Shown: positions 18,058 to 27,611, numbered from the stretch's first letter. The stretch: DNA of 64,000 nt from an uncultured Rhizobiaceae group bacterium (GCA_947501445.1 CANMVS010000024.1:1-64000); one strand, 5' to 3'. Numbers and translations are program-made. The notes: a model not told the origin generated them from the letters alone.

Positions 18058-19056
18058 CTAACGGCCACGCCTTCTCCAAACGTCCCAGAAGACAGCCAGA
18101 ATAATGATGACACCGATTGCGATGCGCTGAACCGAGGTCCCGACACCCAGATAGGCCAGGCCAACGATAATGGTTTGCATGATGAGCATGCCAACGATTG
18201 TCTTGCCGACACCGCCACGACCGCCAAACAGACTGGTGCCACCGATAACAACGGCTGCAATGGCAAACAGTTCGTAGGACTGACCGCGTGAACTTTGTGC
18301 AAAATTGAGCTTTGAAACTTCCAGAATGGCCGCTGTTGCTGCCAGCGTGCCGCCAATCATGTAATAGATGATACGGCTGCGTTTGACATTCACGCCGGAC
18401 AGTCGTGCCACCTCTTCGTTGCCACCAATGGCATAGGCATGGTTGCCAAGACGGGTCTTTGTCAAAAACAGGCCAGTGAGCAGGGCTGCCGCAAACATGA
18501 TTGTTATTGGCATCAAGTATCCCGAACCCAGCATCTGATATTGCTCGGGAAAGCGTGAAAGATCGCGACCACTGCCCAGCAGTTCAGCAATGCCCTTGTA
18601 GGCCGTTAGACCACCCAGCGTGACGATGAATGCCGGGACCCCTGTGGCCACCTGAATGATGCCGTTCAGCGTGCCGCACAGGGCACCGGCAGCGAGCCCG
18701 GCAAGAATTGCAAACCAGACGGGCAGTTGATATTCGGCGAGCAATATGCCGACGACCACGCCGACAACCGCAAAGATCGAACCGACTGATAGATCCAGGC
18801 CACCGGAGATCAGTACCACGGTGGTTCCGCAGGCCAAAATGGCCAGAATGGAAGCCTGGGTCATGATGGACAGGAGTGTATCGATGTTGCGAAAGGGCGG
18901 AGAAAGAATGAAAAAGACCGCATATATCAGAACCAGTGCCGCGAGAACCTGCGCGATTTGCCTGAACTGATGAGCAAATGTCTGCCAGGCGGTATGGCCT
19001 GAATTTTGACCCGCAGGCTGATTGGATTTTGATGCGCTTTGTGCTGTCTGTGTCAT
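18058..19056 (-). CDS. Sugar ABC transporter permease (RbsC/FrcC type)
   Basis: 332-residue inner-membrane permease with about ten hydrophobic segments. The signature LISGGLDLSVGSIFAV and the coupling region ARLSGVNVKRSRIIYYMIGG are typical of the RbsC/XylH/FrcC class. I start it at ATG 19056, whose codon lies directly behind the stop of the ATPase gene (TGATATG); the ATG 18 bases upstream would overlap it. A hydrophilic N-terminal tail of about 30 residues precedes the first helix. It works with the ATPase before it and the binding protein after it. Confidence 0.93.
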   Translation of the reverse strand: MTQTAQSASKSNQPAGQNSGHTAWQTFAHQFRQIAQVLAALVLIYAVFFILSPPFRNIDTLLSIMTQASILAILACGTTVVLISGGLDLSVGSIFAVVGVVVGILLAEYQLPVWFAILAGLAAGALCGTLNGIIQVATGVPAFIVTLGGLTAYKGIAELLGSGRDLSRFPEQYQMLGSGYLMPITIMFAAALLTGLFLTKTRLGNHAYAIGGNEEVARLSGVNVKRSRIIYYMIGGTLAATAAILEVSKLNFAQSSRGQSYELFAIAAVVIGGTSLFGGRGGVGKTIVGMLIMQTIIVGLAYLGVGTSVQRIAIGVIIILAVFWDVWRRRGR

Positions 19057-19057
19057 A

Positions 19058-19822
19058 TCAGGCGGTACCCACATCGATGGCGCCTGTTATCAGGCCGACC
19101 AGTGTGTCGCCATCAACCTGTGACACATCACGGGTGGCGGCCAGTTTGCCCAACCGCATAACCATCACCCGATCACAATAATTCATCACATGCTGCATAT
19201 TATGGGTGATCATAATGACTGAAAGACCGTGGTCTTTCAAAGACATGACCAGATCCATGGCCATCTTCGATTCGCGTACACCCAGTGCCGCGGTTGGTTC
19301 ATCCAGCACCGCAACGCGCTTGCCGAACATGACCGTCTTGCTGAGGGCGACTGCCTGTCTCTGGCCACCTGAAAACCCTTGAGCGTCGCGGTAAATATCG
19401 CTGATGCGAATATCAAGCTTGTCGAACAGATCGCGCACGCTTGTTTCCATTTTTCGAAAATCAAGCACACCGAACAAGCGGCCAAGAATGTTGTTTTTCA
19501 CAACTTCACGGCCAAGATAGATGTTTTTCGTGACGCTGAGTTCGTTGACCAGTGCCAGATCCTGATAGACCGTTTCTATGCCAATGCGACGTGCATCGGA
19601 TGGCGAGTCAATATGAACCTGATTGCCGTCGAAGAATATGTCGCCGCTATCGCGGTTCAGCGCCCCCGTTATGGCTTTGATCAAAGTTGATTTGCCGGCA
19701 CCATTGTCTCCAACAACCGCCAATACCTCACCCTCGCGCAATTGCAGATCAACAGCATCGAGCGCGACGACCCCGGCGAAGTGTTTGGATATGCCACGTG
19801 CTTCGAGCACATATTCGCTCAT
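19058..19822 (-). CDS. Sugar ABC transporter ATPase, single-domain (FrcA type)
   Basis: 254 residues with one nucleotide-binding domain: Walker A GDNGAGKST, ABC signature FSGGQRQAVAL, Walker B AVLDEP and the switch His in ITHN. RbsA/XylG ATPases carry two domains in one chain. A single domain matches the FrcA type of Sinorhizobium fructose transport, working as a homodimer. ATG 19822 follows GGGAGG at good spacing; ATG 19846 lacks one. First gene of the minus-strand operon, with a promoter candidate about 65-90 bp upstream. Confidence 0.93.
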   Translation of the reverse strand: MSEYVLEARGISKHFAGVVALDAVDLQLREGEVLAVVGDNGAGKSTLIKAITGALNRDSGDIFFDGNQVHIDSPSDARRIGIETVYQDLALVNELSVTKNIYLGREVVKNNILGRLFGVLDFRKMETSVRDLFDKLDIRISDIYRDAQGFSGGQRQAVALSKTVMFGKRVAVLDEPTAALGVRESKMAMDLVMSLKDHGLSVIMITHNMQHVMNYCDRVMVMRLGKLAATRDVSQVDGDTLVGLITGAIDVGTA

Positions 19823-19885
19823 TAATCGTTTCCTCCCAACGTGCATGACCGCAGAAAACCTGGTTCATGCAAAATTGTTCTTGTT

Positions 19886-19914
19886 GCTTAAAAAACATTT
19901 GGGCTTGATGTCAA
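19886..19914 (-). promoter_or_regulatory. Sigma-70-type promoter candidate for the sugar ABC operon
   Basis: On the minus strand a perfect -35 TTGACA (19909-19914) is followed after exactly 17 bases by TTAAGC (19886-19891), a weak -10. This gives a leader of roughly 55 nt before the ATPase start. The poor -10 suggests an activated promoter. Confidence 0.45.
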
Positions 19915-20139
19915 CGGTTTTTTTTGCATAAAAAGACAATTGATGCTTTTATTGAGGAAATTCAAACAGACAGACCGCGAGATTTTCCACCTGAATTGAA
20001 CGCCTTGTGATGTATATGACAACAGGGATGGGGAAATCCCATGCTGTCCGGTCCTGTAGCCGGATATGTTTTGCGATTATCCTTCAGCCCGACATCGCCT
20101 GTGCGGTGATAGAGAAACCAGCCGGAGACTGCGACACTT

Positions 20140-21261
20140 ATGCCTGTTACCATTCAAACACCCGTCATTCAGTTCGGAACCAGCAGATTTTTGCAGGCGC
20201 ACGCTGATCTTTTCATTGATGAAGCGATAGCACAGGGTCATGCGGCGGGCGCAATCACCGTTGTTCAAAGTTCGGGAGACGCGACGCGACGTGCAAGACT
20301 GGAAGCATTAAGTGCCGATGCGGGTTACCCGGTGCGTATCCGTGGCTTAGAAAATGGTGAAAAAGTTGATCATGCGTTACGGGTTCACAGTATAAAGCGA
20401 ACCCTATCCACCAGTGTCGACTGGGCGGCAATTGTCACGGTATTTGTTGAACAGGTGACTTATGTTCTTTCCAATACGGGTGACGCCGGTTACGCACCGC
20501 AACCAGCCGACAAAGGTAGATCATTCGATCAGTCGATGTCCTATCCGGCTAAGTTGCTGTTGTTGTTGCGGGCCCGGTTTGAAGCCAATGCCAATCCACT
20601 GACCATCATGCCTCTGGAGCTCATTCAGCGAAATGGGCAGGTACTGAAAGCGCGTGTCCTCGAACTGGCGGCCAATGATGACCAGGCTTTCAGGCAATGG
20701 CTGGGCGAGACCGTATGCTGGGCTGATTCACTTGTTGACCGGATCGTATCTGAGCCAATCGAACCTGCCGGTGCCGTTGCCGAACCCTATGCCCTTTGGG
20801 CTATTGAACGACAGGCGGGACTGACAGCGCCATGCGAACACCCTTGTGTTCAAATGGTCGATGATCTGGAGGAAATTGAATCGCTCAAACTGTTCATTCT
20901 CAATCTTGGGCACACATTTCTTGTGTCTCTTTGGCAAAAACAGGTGGCACCAGCGCTGACCGTATCGGCTTTTCTTGATGATCCATCGGTCAAATCAGAA
21001 CTGTTGGATGTCCTTGAACGCGAAGTTCTGCCGGGTTTTATCGCAGCAGGTCTCGGCGATCAGGCCAGGCGGTACATAACGACCACGATTGAGCGGTTTC
21101 AAAACCCTTTTTTGCAACACCAACTTGCCGATATTGCGCAAAATCATCAGCAGAAAATTGAGCGCAGGGTTGCAGGATTTATTGTATGGGCGCGAAAAAA
21201 CGGTGATCATTCATCGAAGCCTCAACTTGAGGCCATTACAGCGGAAACACAAAAAGGATAA
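20140..21261 (+). CDS. Mannitol dehydrogenase-family oxidoreductase (fructuronate/tagaturonate reductase-like)
   Basis: 373 residues, NAD-dependent polyol or uronate dehydrogenase of the MtlK/UxuB/UxaB family. The N-terminal FGTSRFLQAHADLFIDEA is the variant Rossmann loop of this family. EIESLKLFILNLGHTFL includes the catalytic-helix pattern Lys...Asn...His. It is shorter than the 480-residue UxuB type and closer to tagaturonate-reductase or arabinitol-type members. Divergent from the sugar ABC operon across 317 bp, so probably part of the same pathway: a dehydrogenase on one side makes a keto sugar and this enzyme reduces or makes it. Its 3' end overlaps the convergent SLC13 gene by 26 bp. 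Confidence 0.85.
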   Translation: MPVTIQTPVIQFGTSRFLQAHADLFIDEAIAQGHAAGAITVVQSSGDATRRARLEALSADAGYPVRIRGLENGEKVDHALRVHSIKRTLSTSVDWAAIVTVFVEQVTYVLSNTGDAGYAPQPADKGRSFDQSMSYPAKLLLLLRARFEANANPLTIMPLELIQRNGQVLKARVLELAANDDQAFRQWLGETVCWADSLVDRIVSEPIEPAGAVAEPYALWAIERQAGLTAPCEHPCVQMVDDLEEIESLKLFILNLGHTFLVSLWQKQVAPALTVSAFLDDPSVKSELLDVLEREVLPGFIAAGLGDQARRYITTTIERFQNPFLQHQLADIAQNHQQKIERRVAGFIVWARKNGDHSSKPQLEAITAETQKG

Positions 21262-23011
21262 CCGGTACGGCAACAAGGACAACCAGCACTTCAAGTGGAA
21301 GTCCAATGCGCCAGTAGTCACTGAACTTGTAACCGCCCGGTCCCATGATGAGCGTATTGTTCTTGTGACCGATGGGCGTCAAGAAGGCGCAGGATGCGGC
21401 GACCGCAACTGCCATGAGAAAACCGTCCGGATTGGCATCCAGTTTCATGGCCACGTCCAATGCAATAGGCGCGCCAATAATGGCCGTTGCCGTGTTGTTC
21501 AGAACATCCGAGAGGGTCATGACCACGACCATCAGAACTGCCAGCACAAACCATACCGGCATGCCGGCGGCCAGATTGACAATCTGACTGGCGATCAGTC
21601 CGGTGCCGCCAAAATTCTCGAGTGCTGCACCCAGCGGGATCATACTGCCCAGTAGAACAATGATCGGCCACTCGATGTGATCATAGACATTGCGCACAGG
21701 CACGATGTCGAGAATGACGTAGAGGGCAACAACAATGGCCAGTGCTGTTGCCAGATAAAGCCACCCCAGAGCAGATACTGAAATCGCTGCAACAAAAATC
21801 CCGACTGCCAGCCAGGCACGGCTGTGCTGCGTTACCATCAGGCCGCGTTCGGCCAGGGGCAGGGCACCGAGCCAATTGGCCGCGTCACTAAGTCTGTCCG
21901 CAGGACCGAGCAACAGCAGGATATCGCCAGCCCGTATGGTTTCGTGCCGCACCCGTTTGGCAAATCGTTTGCCCTGGCGCGATATGCCAAGCAGTGTGAC
22001 ACCGCGCCGGGCACGCAAGCGCAATGATATTGCCGAGCGTCCCTCAAGACGCGAATCGCGCGGAACGACGACTTCGATCAAGGCCAGATCTCCGGCTGCT
22101 TTTTCTCCGCTTGGCTTTTCGCCGAAATACTCAAGACCCAAAGGTCCGCGAAAACGATCAATATCCTCTGCCGCTGCCTCGACGAGCAACATATCATTGG
22201 CGCGTAACTCAATGGTGGAAGAAAAACCGCCCAGACGTTTACCGTTTCTGATAACGCCAAGGATTTCAACGTCTTCCTCGTCAGCAACCGGATAGAGTGC
22301 CCGCACTTCCAGCCCGACCGCCTTGGAGGTCTCCGGGACAACCAGTTCGGCCAGATAACCGTCCAGTGACAAAAGCTGCTCAGGCTTGTCCGTTTCATTG
22401 TCTCCCTTCGGGATCAACCGCCAGCCGATCAGGGCAACATAGCCAATCCCCACTGTGGCAACTGCCATGCCAACCGGGGTAAAATCAAACATGCCAAAGG
22501 GTTCGCCAAGCGCCCGTTCGCGAAAAGAGGCAATAATGATATTCGGCGGGGTTCCAATCAGGGTGACCATGCCGCCGAGGATCGTGGCAAAGGAAAGCGG
22601 CATCAGGGTGCGACGGATGGGCCGGGCGGCCTTTTTCGCCGTTTGCAGCTCCATTGGAATTAATAGTGCCATGGCGGCAACATTGTTCATAAAGGCCGAG
22701 AGCAGGGCACCAACACCGCTCATAATCGAGATATGCGTGATCGTGCCACGTCCAGCGTCAATCAATCGACGCGTTATCAGATCAATTGCACCTGAGTTGA
22801 GCAGTCCGCGCGAAACGATGAGCACCAGTGCAACAATGACGGTTGCAGGGTGACCAAAACCGGAAAATGCCTCACTGGTGGGTACCAGGCCAAGGACCAG
22901 AGCCACCAGCAAAGCACAAAAGGCGACCAGATCATAGCGCCAGCGTCCCCAAAGGAGCATGGCAAATACCGCGGCAAAAAGTGCAAAGAGCTGAGCCTGT
23001 TCGCCGGTCAT
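21236..23011 (-). CDS. SLC13/DASS-family permease with two RCK-C (TrkA-C) domains
   Basis: 591 residues. An N-terminal membrane half (about 1-205, with NNVAAMALLIP and GTPPNIIIASF) and a C-terminal membrane half (about 400-591, with SDVLNNTATAIIGAPIA and THIGHKNN-like TPIGHKNNTLI) carry the paired SNT/GTPPN-type motifs of the SLC13 fold. Between them, about 215-390, sit two soluble RCK-C domains. This layout is common in bacterial SLC13 proteins annotated as sulfate, dicarboxylate or sodium symporters. The substrate is not readable. It starts six bases after recQ, so the two probably share a transcript, and its stop lies within the end of the convergent mannitol-dehydrogenase gene. Confidence 0.88.
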   Translation of the reverse strand: MTGEQAQLFALFAAVFAMLLWGRWRYDLVAFCALLVALVLGLVPTSEAFSGFGHPATVIVALVLIVSRGLLNSGAIDLITRRLIDAGRGTITHISIMSGVGALLSAFMNNVAAMALLIPMELQTAKKAARPIRRTLMPLSFATILGGMVTLIGTPPNIIIASFRERALGEPFGMFDFTPVGMAVATVGIGYVALIGWRLIPKGDNETDKPEQLLSLDGYLAELVVPETSKAVGLEVRALYPVADEEDVEILGVIRNGKRLGGFSSTIELRANDMLLVEAAAEDIDRFRGPLGLEYFGEKPSGEKAAGDLALIEVVVPRDSRLEGRSAISLRLRARRGVTLLGISRQGKRFAKRVRHETIRAGDILLLLGPADRLSDAANWLGALPLAERGLMVTQHSRAWLAVGIFVAAISVSALGWLYLATALAIVVALYVILDIVPVRNVYDHIEWPIIVLLGSMIPLGAALENFGGTGLIASQIVNLAAGMPVWFVLAVLMVVVMTLSDVLNNTATAIIGAPIALDVAMKLDANPDGFLMAVAVAASCAFLTPIGHKNNTLIMGPGGYKFSDYWRIGLPLEVLVVLVAVPVILFVFPL

Positions 23012-23016
23012 ACCAT

Positions 23017-24828
23017 CTATCCCATGGCCGCGTCATTGATGACTGACAAAAATGTCTCGCCATAGTCTTCCAGCTTTTTCGGGCCAACGCCACTCACCAT
23101 TGCAAGGGCGTCAAGGTTTGCCGGTTTTTTGGATGCCATCTCGATGAGCGTATTATCTGGAAAAACAACATAGGCTGGCACCTTTTTGGCCTTTGCCAAT
23201 TCAAGACGCCGTGCCTTCAACTGCGCAAGCAAGCCGTCATCTTCGCTTGAATGTGCCACCATTGCCCTGGCCGCTTTTTTCGATTGGCGGCGCTCACGCA
23301 CAGCGTCTGCCGGAATCTCGCGAAACTCGAAATTCCGGTTTCCGGTCAGTATTTCCCGACCCGCTGCGGAAATTTCAAGGCAACCGAATTTTTGTATGTT
23401 GATGGTCAAAATCCCGCCGGCCACCATCTGACGGATAAATGCCTGCCAATATTGCTTGGAATGATCCTTGCCGACACCAAAGGTCGGCAGCGAATCATGG
23501 CCGCGCTCCAGAATTTTCTGGTTTTGCGATCCGCGTACAACATCAATGATGTGGGCGGCACCAAAATACTGACCGGTGCGGTATATGGCCGACAGGATCA
23601 TCTGTGCGTGCTGGGTACCGTCAACCCGAACAGGCGGTGTAATGCAGGTGTCACAATTACCACAGGCTTCAATCTGTTCATCGAAATAGGCCAGCAGGGT
23701 TTTGCGTCTGCACTGTGAGGCCTCGCAATAGGCCAACAGGGAGTCCAGGCGCTTGTGTTCACGCAATTTATGGCCATCGTCCTCGCCATCCTGATCAATG
23801 AACATGCGTCGCATGCGGATGTCGTCGAGACCATATAGCATCATTGTTTCTGCCGCTGTCCCGTCACGACCGGCACGCCCAATCTCCTGATAATAGGCCT
23901 CCACACTTGATGGCAAATTGAGGTGGGCAACGTAGCGGATGTCCGGTTTGTCGATGCCCATGCCGAAAGCGATGGTTGCCACCATGGTAACGGCACTCTC
24001 GCTCATGAAGCGGTCCTGATTGGCTTTGCGCAAAACCGCGTCCTGACCGGCATGGTAGGCAATAGCGGTCATGCCTTCTTCATTGAGAAATTCTGCCACT
24101 TCCTCGGTGTATTTGCGCGACAGGCAATAGATGATACCGGACTGGTCGCCCTTGTCTTCCAGAAAGGACAACAGTTGCCGTTTCCAGTTGTTTTTGTTGG
24201 CGACCCCAAGTTTCAGATTTGGGCGGTCAAAGCCCTGCACGATGATATCCCCGTCGCCAGGAAACAGTTTCCCGGCAATGTCTGCGCGCGTCGCCTCATC
24301 GGCGGTCGCAGTGAACGCTCCGAATGTGCAAAGCGGAAAGCGTTGTTTGAGTTCCGAGAGCATCTCATATTCAGGGCGAAAATTGGTGCCCCATTTGGAG
24401 ATGCAATGGGCTTCATCAACAACGAACTGGCACACATTGAGCGACGACAATGCTTCCAGCATGCGTGCCGACATCAACCGCTCGGGAGACATATAGATTA
24501 TTTTTGCAGTGCCATTGCGTACCGCCTGCCAGGCGTCGACCTGATCATCGCGGGTCATGCCTGAATGTATGCTTACAGCGTTGACACCATTGGCCTGCAG
24601 TGCCGCGACCTGATCATCCATCAGTGCGACCAGTGGCGAAATGACAACACTGATACCATCACAAAGAATGGCAGGGATCTGATAACAAATCGACTTGCCG
24701 CCACCGGTTGGCATCACCGCCAGAACATGGTGCCCACCCAGCAGACGCTCGATAATCTGCTCCTGACCGGGTCTGAATTCGTGATATCCGAAGATGTCGT
24801 GGAGAACAGATTTTGCAGTTGGCTTCAC
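23017..24828 (-). CDS. recQ: ATP-dependent DNA helicase RecQ
   Basis: 3'-5' DNA helicase for recombination and fork repair, 603 residues. Walker A MPTGGGKSICYQ near 40-50, the DEAH box VVDEAHCISKWG, motif V/VI (FGMGIDKPDIRYVAHLN and QEIGRAGRDG), then the RQC zinc site (C near YCEASQCRR, then CGNCDTC). A C-terminal HRDC domain holds ALAMVSGVGPKKLEDYGE. Full length for the family. The open frame begins at ATG 24828 (MKPTAKSVLHDIFGYHEFRPGQ), which aligns with the standard N-terminus. Downstream SLC13 gene follows after five bases. Confidence 0.96.
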   Translation of the reverse strand: MKPTAKSVLHDIFGYHEFRPGQEQIIERLLGGHHVLAVMPTGGGKSICYQIPAILCDGISVVISPLVALMDDQVAALQANGVNAVSIHSGMTRDDQVDAWQAVRNGTAKIIYMSPERLMSARMLEALSSLNVCQFVVDEAHCISKWGTNFRPEYEMLSELKQRFPLCTFGAFTATADEATRADIAGKLFPGDGDIIVQGFDRPNLKLGVANKNNWKRQLLSFLEDKGDQSGIIYCLSRKYTEEVAEFLNEEGMTAIAYHAGQDAVLRKANQDRFMSESAVTMVATIAFGMGIDKPDIRYVAHLNLPSSVEAYYQEIGRAGRDGTAAETMMLYGLDDIRMRRMFIDQDGEDDGHKLREHKRLDSLLAYCEASQCRRKTLLAYFDEQIEACGNCDTCITPPVRVDGTQHAQMILSAIYRTGQYFGAAHIIDVVRGSQNQKILERGHDSLPTFGVGKDHSKQYWQAFIRQMVAGGILTINIQKFGCLEISAAGREILTGNRNFEFREIPADAVRERRQSKKAARAMVAHSSEDDGLLAQLKARRLELAKAKKVPAYVVFPDNTLIEMASKKPANLDALAMVSGVGPKKLEDYGETFLSVINDAAMG

Positions 24829-25046
24829 TTTTGACCCCGGATGTAAGGCACTATCGCCTTAGGCTATTGCCGTTTTACAATCAGGATACCGGGAATACAC
24901 CGTGACAAATTTGGCCTTCCCGGCGCTCTTACTCCCTGCCATGAAGCAGATAGAGGTCAATGCGTCCTGATCAGCAAAATTCATAGACCGATTCCACCCA
25001 ATCTGAAAGCGATCTCTGTGTGCCGGTGTGTGGCGGCTCCAAAAGT
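24829..25046. other. Non-coding gap upstream of recQ
   Basis: No gene, hairpin of note or clear promoter box stands out here. It separates the recQ start from the tandem hairpin repeats. Confidence 0.4.
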
Positions 25047-25402
25047 GACCCGAGTACCGATGGCTTTGTATGAATGTCTTCACGCCGCACCGCGCCTACG
25101 GCGCTGGCTCCAGACGGGGCGGGCCATCAGGCCCGACGCGCAATTCGCGCTTGCCCGCTACGCGGGTAACCGTGTCCTCTCGTCAGGGCACAGGGTACCG
25201 CTCGGGAAATCTCGAGTGTCAGAGTTCGCAGCACGCAGTGCCTGCCTGCATGGCACTCAAACAGGCCGCGACCGCGGCCCGGCCAATAATTTGGCCGCCC
25301 CCTATGGAGGCAGGCGCGCCAGCGCCGGTACGCCGTGAATAGAAAACAAATCAACCCCGCCTGCCAAGCCCACATGTTCACAGGAAGTTTCTTCTGCGCT
25401 GC
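25047..25402. repeat. Hairpin-array repeat, unit A (356 bp, tandem with unit B)
   Basis: First of two direct copies, 356 bp apart. It holds at least seven perfect hairpins: 25092-25104 (GCGCC/GGCGC), 25120-25135 (CGGGCC/GGCCCG), 25138-25150 (GCGC/GCGC), 25154-25166 (CCCGC/GCGGG), 25264-25279 (GGCCGCG/CGCGGCC), 25280-25297 (CGGCCAA/TTGGCCG) and 25313-25326 (GGCGC/GCGCC). Short open frames here are by-products of the G/C-rich arms. No transposase or inverted ends are seen. Confidence 0.85.
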
Positions 25403-25758
25403 GGCCCGAATACTGACGGCTTCGTAAAAATGTCTTCACGCCGCATCGCGCCTACGGCGCTGGCTCCAGACGGGGCGGGCCATCAGGCCCGACGCGCAAT
25501 TCGCGCTTGCCCGCTGCGCGGGAATTCTTTTGTCCTTGATGGGGCACTGATTGTCGCTCGGGAAATCTTTCGAGGATCAGAATTCGCAGTACCCGGTATC
25601 ATTCCGCATGGCACTCAAACAGGCCGCGACTGCGGCCCGGCCAATAATTTGGCCGCCCCCTATGGAGGCAGGCGCGAAAGCGCCGGTGCGCCGTGAATAG
25701 AAAACAAATCAACCCCGTTGCAAAGCCCACGTGTTCACAGGAACGCCTTCTGCGCTCC
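25403..25758. repeat. Hairpin-array repeat, unit B
   Basis: Second direct copy, ending two bases before the stop codon of the adenylate cyclase gene. Differences from unit A fall mostly in the middle, between hairpins 4 and 5, or in loops. The loop TAC becomes TGC in hairpin 4, and GCCA becomes GAAA in the last hairpin. In hairpin 5 one stem pair becomes G-T. Stem pairing is otherwise kept, which points to selection for folding or recent copying. Confidence 0.85.
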
Positions 25759-25760
25759 AA

Positions 25761-27473
25761 TCAGTAATCCGGTCCGTCAAAGACGAAGACGTCAATGGCG
25801 TTGGCCTTGCCTTTGACCGATACAGGTTCAATCTCCCGTGCCAGCGAAGCGATATCGCCCGGCAGGTCGGCCATGACATCTTTGGATACCCAGGTTTCAT
25901 CCGGTCCGGCGTGGGAGCACAGGCGTGCTGCCAGATTGACGTTGTCGCCCAGAACCGTGAAATCCTTGCGTTGGCTGCTGCCCATCGCGCCAACAACCAC
26001 TTCGCCGGTGTTGATGCCAATGCCTATTCTCAGTTCTGCGCCTGAATCGGATGTCATTTTTTCCATGGAGTTCATGATTGACATGGCGCATTCGACTGCA
26101 TTTTTGGTCATGTCTGCCTCACCAAAAACAGCCATGATTTCATCACCGACAAATTTGTCGATATCGCCATGGTGCTGGGTGACAATGTCCGAGATGATCT
26201 GAAAATAGCTGTTGAGGACCTCGACAACTTCCTCCGGCTCGCGACTCTCAGAAAAATTGGTATAGCCACGGATATCTGCAAACATGATCGCCACACGCCG
26301 TCGTTCACCGCCCAGTGAAACCTCGCGTTCATCATTGCCCAATATCGCTTTCATCGTTCCGCGCGATACGAACTTCTGCAATTCAAAACGCTCGTTCAAC
26401 TGCACAATCATCTCATTGAACCGGTTGGCCAGTTCTTCAATTTCATCGCGTGAGCGAACGTTGCTGACGCGCGTATTCAGATTGCCCTTGGCGATCTCCA
26501 GGGCAGCGCTGCTGATCTTCAAAATGGGTCTTGAGATACCCATGGCAAAAAGGAATGCGCCTGCCATGGCGACAATCAGACCAATGGCGACCCATTGCAG
26601 AAGCTTGCGGATCATGTCAGTGACTGGCTGATAGGCGTCGGCCTCGGATTTTTCGACGAGAATGGCCCAGGGAAAAGTGCGCGGAACGGCAATGGCGGCA
26701 AGTGTCACAGCGCCATCGTCCAGAGTAAAGGGTTCCACGGCAATGGTTGCCGAGCCGGACTTGAGCATAGACATCGCAGCGTCGATGACATTGCTGTGGT
26801 CTGCAATGCTGTCGGACGTTCCAAATACGATATTGCGCCCGGTATCCAGAATATGAATGTCTCCGGTCCTGTTGAACGGATGGTCCGATACAAAGGATTT
26901 CAGCCTGTCAAGATTGATGCGCGCATGCAGCGTTGCCCGTCGTCCGGCAATGCCACCTTCAATGGGAAGGCTTGCAACGGCGAGCCAGTCGCCTGTTTCT
27001 TCGATAAAATCGATACCATTGACTGCCTTGAACGAATTGCCACGTGGTTTGCCGTTTTCCTGCGTGACACGCAGAATATCCAGCGGTTCTGCAACATGGT
27101 CGTTGAGTTTTTTGAAATAGGTTTCCTGTGAAATAATAATGGGACGCGGCATGCCGTCGACATCAACCTGCAGTGATACAATATCGGGAAGATCAGCAAT
27201 GCCTTGTTTCAGCAGTGTTATTTTCCCCTGGGAGTCGAGCAGTTCGCCGCCAATGGCATTGCGGATCAGATCAAGAGGGGCAAGAAGCGAGTATTCATAA
27301 AACGCGTTGAATTCATCAGTAAGCTGGCGCGCAGTACCGACGAGTTGTTCGTTGGCAGCACTTTTGAGTTCATCTCTGGCAACGCGGATAATCGACTGTC
27401 CGGCAACGACCAGCGGCAGGATCGCGATGACCGCGGTAAAAAGCATGAGCTTGTTGCGTAGATTGAATTTCAT
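25761..27473 (-). CDS. Membrane adenylate cyclase: periplasmic sensor, HAMP, class III catalytic domain
   Basis: 570 residues. Membrane helix at about 9-27, a periplasmic sensor of about 260 residues (Cache-like by layout), membrane helix at about 292-313, HAMP domain to about 365, and a class III cyclase domain at about 392-555. Catalytic residues are intact: metal Asp400 (FADIRGYT) and Asp444 (VGDEIM), adenine-selecting Lys440 and Asp510, and transition-state Asn513 and Arg517 (NVNLAAR). Lys and Asp at the purine positions favour ATP over GTP. It is the last gene of an operon with FecR and PKD proteins, 138 bp behind the giant PKD gene, and would turn an envelope signal into cytoplasmic cAMP. 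Confidence 0.9.
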   Translation of the reverse strand: MKFNLRNKLMLFTAVIAILPLVVAGQSIIRVARDELKSAANEQLVGTARQLTDEFNAFYEYSLLAPLDLIRNAIGGELLDSQGKITLLKQGIADLPDIVSLQVDVDGMPRPIIISQETYFKKLNDHVAEPLDILRVTQENGKPRGNSFKAVNGIDFIEETGDWLAVASLPIEGGIAGRRATLHARINLDRLKSFVSDHPFNRTGDIHILDTGRNIVFGTSDSIADHSNVIDAAMSMLKSGSATIAVEPFTLDDGAVTLAAIAVPRTFPWAILVEKSEADAYQPVTDMIRKLLQWVAIGLIVAMAGAFLFAMGISRPILKISSAALEIAKGNLNTRVSNVRSRDEIEELANRFNEMIVQLNERFELQKFVSRGTMKAILGNDEREVSLGGERRRVAIMFADIRGYTNFSESREPEEVVEVLNSYFQIISDIVTQHHGDIDKFVGDEIMAVFGEADMTKNAVECAMSIMNSMEKMTSDSGAELRIGIGINTGEVVVGAMGSSQRKDFTVLGDNVNLAARLCSHAGPDETWVSKDVMADLPGDIASLAREIEPVSVKGKANAIDVFVFDGPDY

Positions 27474-27611
27474 GCGCTGGTCCAGGCCGTTTCATTGTTT
27501 GTACAAGGGTCATTTGCAGGTCCGCTGCTCGGTTTTAGTGTCGCCAGCTTGTGCCAACCCGATGGGCAGAGTTGGATCAACCCCAGGTTTCCCTGATTAT
27601 TCCTGTTGCAG

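Noticed and set aside
24859-25083. Minus-strand frame with a stretch (ICFMAGSKSA) faintly like the end of biotin synthase
   Set aside because: Only a few residues match, the rest does not align, and no other part of bioB is nearby.
25018-25696. Several short open frames across the tandem repeats
   Set aside because: They run through the hairpin arms in different frames, lack ribosome sites and owe their length to GC-rich sequence without stops.
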